Below are positions 58,841 to 64,000 of a DNA stretch of 64,000 nt, piece after piece. Within the stretch, counting starts at the first letter, position 1, and every line of letters starts with the position of its first letter. The DNA comes from Apostichopus japonicus (Eukaryota; Echinodermata; Holothuroidea; Aspidochirotida; Stichopodidae), in NCBI RefSeq assembly GCF_037975245.1, contig NC_092567.1, forward strand, positions 11,814,376 through 11,878,375, in the 5' to 3' direction. The notes under the pieces were generated by a model that was given only the letters and a program-made list of their open reading frames with translations, did no database searches and was not told where the DNA came from. The position numbers were made by a program, and so were the translations under genes.

Positions 58841-59180
58841 GTCAGTTTCCTCCCCTAAAAAACATTACTTTCCGCCCCTAAATCTTAAGTTTTAGGGGAG
58901 GAAACTAACGTTTTTCAGGGGAGGAAACAAACATTTCTCAGGAGCGGAATGAGGGAAGGCATATTGGCTAGACTAAGTGGAAAGAGTTAAATTAGGTAGT
59001 GAAATAACTGAAGTAAATATTTGTGTGATTTAGGAGATTTTAGTGAAAGAAGATAACATATTTTCAAGGGACTTGGGGGCAATGTGTCAAGAATTTTCTT
59101 TTGGTAATGAAAGAATATCTAGTAACTGATTAAGGGAGGAAAGTATTGTTTTTAGGGGAGGAACCGAGGAAGGCATATCT
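58841..59180. repeat. Recurring AGGGGAGGAA motif and duplicated segment
   Basis: Variants of TTAGGGGAGGAAA occur near 58848 (minus), 58892, 58917, 59128 and 59153. The last two sit with GAGGAAGGCATAT, which also follows the earlier group (near 58950), so part of this is a duplicated segment. Confidence 0.6.
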
Positions 59181-59765
59181 AGGCTGTGGTAAGAGTAAAA
59201 GCTGGTAGGTATGGAATGCATTGTTGAAAGTATTAAATGTGGGTCTGTTCACGTTAAAGCGCCCAATTTGGTTGCCTGAGGTACCAAATTTTCAAATTAC
59301 AGTAAAGAACTTCTATTCTAAGTAAATAACATAACTAATATCTGCAATTTATGAATCAGAATTGACCAGAGCTTAAACTATTCTGGAAATTATATTCAAG
59401 ATGGTTGAAAGTGTGACAATCTATAAATTTTCCAAAATTTGTTCTTTTTGTAATGGTGGTGTGTCATTCCATTGCTGCTACATTTGGGAATTCTGTTTTT
59501 ATTTTCTTTATTAACACAAAATTTGCTATTGTAAGACCAGTTTTCAATGATATCGATGATGTTTTTTAAAAAATATTCGAGTATCGTTAGAAAATATTCA
59601 ATTTTTCCTGAAATAAAGTTAAAAAAGTTTTTCTTTAAAGAACAAAATTGAAATTAATAGTAACAATTATACCATAAAATTAAACCACAACATAAGCACA
59701 TATATTAACCAAAAGCTGAAAATTCTGGGTCATGTCCTCTCAGAATTTTTTTTTTCTTGACTCTT

Positions 59766-60381
59766 GTTTCGGACATCACCCCTCCAAAATGATCTTGTTT
59801 CGGACATCACCCACCAATGGTTTACCTAATATATTAAACCTAATATTTAGTAATAAACCAAATGATGTTCATTTCATGGCAATAATGAATAGAAAAGCAT
59901 TTTAGTAAGTTGTTACCTGTACCAAAAGAGATCTATGGACCCTTCCTAGGTTCCAAGTTCAAAACAAAGAAAAGGGATACAAGTGATCCAAGTGATCAAC
60001 AAGACAATTATTAAACGAAGGCCATGCTTGTTAATACTTAGCAATATATATCAGTACATCACGATATGTGATGATAACAAACAGCATCAAATTCATTTGA
60101 TATAATGAAAATTGCCAACACTTGTTTTATAGATTTGCATAAGACTGTCTTGGACTATGTTTCGGACATCACCACAACTGTATTAGGACATCACTGTAAT
60201 GTTTTCTACACAACGCATATCATATCAAAAGTTAAATTTGTAACAAAGGGGTCTTTGTTGTTGACAAGCTACCTACAAGGTATTATGACAGTTTTGAACT
60301 TATTATAGTTCAAATCCTCAGTGTTTATTACAAGTTACTTTATGAGCGTTTCGGACATCACTGAATGTTTCGGACATCACC
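59766..60381 (+). repeat. Cluster A of the GTTTCGGACATCAC motif
   Basis: Full plus-strand copies start at 59766, 59797, 60159, 60348 and 60367, with a partial copy (AGGACATCAC) at 60185. Flanking sequences differ, so this is not a simple tandem array. Function unknown. Confidence 0.9.
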
Positions 60382-60823
60382 TTGGAAAAATGTTCACAAA
60401 GCTGCATAACAATAATACATATTTCAGCAGGTAACAACAATATGAAGTAATATTTTTGCTATTCAAACCTGTTCAAGCAACAAAAGTCTGCTTCAATATA
60501 GACACAACAGTCAGACAGTACAGTACTTAGCAGATTTACACTAGATATTATGAATTTTTGAGGGAATGCAGTTTATTAAAACACCATAGACTGGGAAATC
60601 AACCAGGTGTACTGAAAAATAATGGCACTGTAAATTCTTGGGAAAACAAATGCCCTGAGGCACATAATTCAAATTGAACATCTGGACAGAGCCGATAGGT
60701 GAAAAGATAGGTGATAAGTGAAAATCTGAAGGCTTGGTGTAAATGATAACCCCATTTAATGTTAATGAATTATCACTGTTTACTGCATACTCAATTCATA
60801 CATATCCAGAATACACACATTTA

Positions 60824-61055
60824 GTTTAGATCTTCCTGCAAGCAGGACCTCGCGAAGAAGCCATCATTGGCTTATCAAAGCCGCAAGCTGACCGAAGTCA
60901 GTCTCTTAGATTCATTTTTAGCGACCATGATTATGAATTGTCAATTGTCAACAACTCTGTAACTGGACGACATACATTAATCTTGGAGTGACACAAACTC
61001 GGGACCTTATGATTGAAAGGCACCGGCGTTAACCGCTGCGCAAACACTCCATAAC
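60824..61055 (-). mobile_element. tRNA-derived SINE, near full length
   Basis: Read on the minus strand: a tRNA-like head with GCGCAGCGGTTAACGCCGG (A-box region, about 61041-61023), a degenerate B box (GGTCCCGAGTTTGTGTCACT), then the body shared with 25040-25235, including the hairpin CTGACTTCGGTCAG and the end TGCTTGCAGGAAGATC. Non-coding, probably transcribed by pol III when active. Confidence 0.78.
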
Positions 61056-62494
61056 ACTCCACATAGTGACCATTCATTGATCACCACTGGCATAAAGTTA
61101 ATCTCTGCTTCACCACATTCGTTACTGTACCTGTCCAGCATACCATTTGCATTGGCAAGCGTTCACCAACACTTCCCAGACATCAACTTATACATTATTT
61201 TGCAGAAAATGGTATTATTATTGACTGCAAAGAATTTTTTCCCCAAAAGGGTTATAGAATTCTTTTTATCTTTTACGGTTTCCACATTTCCATCACTACC
61301 TAGATGAAGTCTGCAATAATTGAAACAAACAGCAAATATTTACCATTTAATAAATATACAGATGTACACAGGAGACATCCCTACATAGCTAATTTGGCAC
61401 CCACCTGTTGTAGCTAGTATCATTGAGTCTACTATTTAAACAATTTTCAGAAGGGAGGTATCATAACCTAAACTCCACTAGAATGCTTGGTCCTATTTTG
61501 TAATGTCAGCAATAACAACTATTTTGCACCCCTTCAAATGGTACCCACCCGCTCCCACCCCCTCCCCATGCACCTTTGAGCTGGATCTGCCAATGTTGAA
61601 GATTGCTTCCACTGGCCCAGCTAAGCAACAGTACTTTGCCAATACGAGTAACTACTATAAGTACTAGTTTAAATATCCTTCTTTATTGAGATTCATCATT
61701 ATGCCTTGGCAATTATGATGTGAAAAACAAGTATTCATGGTTTGTACAAATACTCCTTGTCACATATGAATTAAATGATTTACTTTGTAAGATTGTTATT
61801 ATTTAAGCTTATGGCCTAAACTTACATTTAAGTATAGGGCTTAGATGTTATGGTATACAGCAGCTCAGCAAATTGTTCAGCTTTATCCTTAAGTTTCATC
61901 ATGATAAATATCTGTATACTGTACATATCACTAAAGATCTGAAGTCTCAGTGAAGCAACTCGGAATGAAAACATGGTCATGCATGCATGATGCACCACTC
62001 TGTGTATATTACTACTGTTGACACCATCGAGTAAACCTGGAGGTTTCATCACACAGTAAATCCGTGTACCAGTCAAAGAGGGTCATGTGCTGTAATGTGT
62101 TCCACGGTGGTACTACGGTAATAATCTGATATATATACTGCATTAATCTTCACATTGCCCATTGTGATTTACTAACTAATACAGTAAATGTATATTTGGG
62201 CTTAGAGCAGCAGACAACACACAGTTACCTAGCAATGTCTGTACCTTAACATTATAGTTATAGTCGTTGACCAACATTTATAGGTTAGATCACCAGACAC
62301 GTTCCACAGTCCTACTACTTAGCTAACATCTTCCCAAAATACTGGTAGCTTTTCTTGACAACCATCAAGTTCCCATCAACAGTTAAACTGCTCTGACATA
62401 GGGTGTTATAGATGCACACTGAGTCCATATCATATAGAGCGACAGACGACACTGAACGGTGTTCAGTTTTTCAAAGTGACGTTGACATATTATG
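61056..62494. other. Non-coding region
   Basis: No gene or clear repeat was recognised. Confidence 0.5.
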
Positions 62495-62502
62495 CTGTAG
62501 AC

Positions 62503-62865
62503 CAGGGTTAGCCCGCCGCAGGGTTGCGTCCGGCCCGCCAGAGAGGCTCTACGGTGTGAAATTTAGTGAGCAGATTTATTGATAACAATTTAAAGCTATA
62601 TAATCAATCATTCGAACCTTCTGGGTCCAAAAAAAAACTTCATACAGGTCAGTTTGTATGACACTCTCTCAGCGGAGGGGAGGGGAGGGGGGCCGGCTGG
62701 ACTGTTTTATCAGGAAGGAAAATAAGTTAGTGCGCTCCACGCGCAGTGCTCACATTTTGTTGCCTTAGGCTTCGCGCAAAAAGTCGAGCGAAGGGTTCAT
62801 ACGGCCCCCTACTTCATCATAATCATTCCATGTGGCCCTCCTCTGCAAAAGGTTGGACAACCCTG
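62503..62865. mobile_element. hAT-like MITE with perfect 8-bp target duplication
   Basis: Starts CAGGGTTAGCC and ends GGTTGGACAACCCTG, giving inverted ends CAGGGTT/AACCCTG. CTGTAGAC at 62495-62502 is repeated at 62866-62873. The GTCCGGCCCGCC wording near the left end is common in hAT-derived elements. No transposase. Confidence 0.9.
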
Positions 62866-63497
62866 CTGTAGACCGATGTGATAGAAACATGAGCTACTGT
62901 ACTGTGCTACAAAACTCATCTAGGCCTATTCCAATTGTGTGTAATTAACTTTACAATTATCAATATGATATTGGGAAATATCAAATTGGTACCGCCATGG
63001 AAGCTAAAACACATCACATGACAGTCCATGCATGGTACCCACGTGCCCTTTGATGTAGTTCTTCTAGCCTATAAAAAGGCTTTCTATGGTTGTGACAAAT
63101 AGCTTGATTTAAGCTATAGCAGACAATTACAGCATTACTTTTTAATGTACTGTATACTGTGATGGTATCCTGATACATGTTATGTCAGAAAAAATTTCAC
63201 TAAACGTTTTTTTTACTTCTTCAGTTCTAAATGATGGAAAATTGTAGTGTTAATGATGTCAGTTCTAGAAAAATCCAAGTAACTTGATGTTCCCAGTAAC
63301 ATTCATACCCAAATATGTAGAATATCATTTTAGACTTGTCACAAGTCATCAAAAGATGAATACATGTTGGTCAAATGACACCAAAAGTTAAGAAGCATTC
63401 TGTTGTAGGATCTTAGTGTATTCTAGCACACTGAAATCAACCAATTGAATCATTCAGTTGAAACTAGTGCTGTTTACAATATGTTGGATTCACAAAA

Positions 63498-63897
63498 GTG
63501 ATGTCCGAAACACATGGTGATGTCCGAAACATACTTTTAAGGTTATTTTGCTATAATATTTGGTAAAGATGGATGAAGTTTTGAGTAGTGCAGTATGTAT
63601 GTTTGTAACAATAGAACTTGTCATAATATATGAAGTGCTCATCTATTGTGTCTTTTTTTCAAGCAACATAAAGCAATATTAATTAAAACTTGTTTCGGAC
63701 ATCACTGGTGTTTCGGACATCACACACATGGACGGAAAATTTGAAATGGTTATAAAATCAAAACGGATGAGTGGAAATGTGTCATGTACATACTGTAGTT
63801 GAGGGAGTACTTATGCTTTAATAAGAGTAACAAAACAGTCTTGTGGGTTTTAGCATACTTCATATATTAGTTGCTTCATGACGTTTCGGACATCACC
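63498..63897. repeat. Cluster B of the GTTTCGGACATCAC motif
   Basis: Minus-strand copies end at 63511 and 63530, and plus-strand copies start at 63692, 63710 and 63883. Pairs are 18-19 bp apart. The series may continue past the window end. Confidence 0.9.
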
Positions 63898-64000
63898 AAA
63901 ATGTGGACGGAAACATTTTGCATGTTGTTTAACTTCATTGTGTAGTAAAATGTGGCTGAATGGACATGCATCTGATATATATTTTATTTGATACAACTAT

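Overview
The window looks like AT-rich genomic DNA of a marine invertebrate animal. Introns are long with GT-AG borders. It carries DIRS-type and LINE retrotransposons, many hAT-like miniature elements, tRNA-derived SINEs, minisatellites and a spliced NACHT-domain (NLR-like) gene. An echinoderm, perhaps a sea cucumber, is my best guess, from the gene type and the repeat style. That is an impression, not a database result.

Layout. 1-5432: an 85-bp perfect foldback, then a DIRS-like tyrosine-recombinase retrotransposon on the minus strand (Gag, RT-RNase H-C-terminal domain, tyrosine recombinase) with 42-bp perfect inverted ends and frameshifted pol and recombinase genes. 6.3-10 kb: a decayed plus-strand LINE. 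10-29 kb: mostly non-coding, with a GGTCA-rich repeat (minus orientation, about 11.6-13.05 kb), a possible solo LTR, hAT-like and foldback MITEs (one holding telomere-like repeats), a SINE and a 1.3-kb minisatellite. 29.0-33.25 kb: plus-strand copies of the GGTCA-rich repeat, apparently nested, with an almost exact 952-bp tandem duplication. 33.3-34.6 kb: another minisatellite.

34.76-52.17 kb: the one convincing host gene, plus strand, 15 exons recognised. In order it has an Ig-like exon, a transmembrane exon, a basic juxtamembrane exon, a small linker exon, a 1,484-bp NACHT exon, two tandem copies of an LRR-like exon module with matching intron phases, and three C-terminal exons ending in TAA. 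The last 13 exons join into one open frame of 848 codons. The Ig exon carries two nonsense codons and a frame change, and the transmembrane exon appears one base out of phase. The predicted architecture is an Ig-ectodomain, single-pass receptor with a cytosolic NACHT NTPase. In this copy the outer part looks broken and the inner part looks preserved. The gene's first exons (signal peptide, promoter) were not found; repeats fill the upstream sequence.

52.2-64 kb: no gene recognised. The region holds hAT-like MITEs (two with perfect 8-bp target duplications), poly-G/C tracts, a SINE and an unexplained series of at least ten copies of GTTTCGGACATCAC on both strands, mostly in close pairs.
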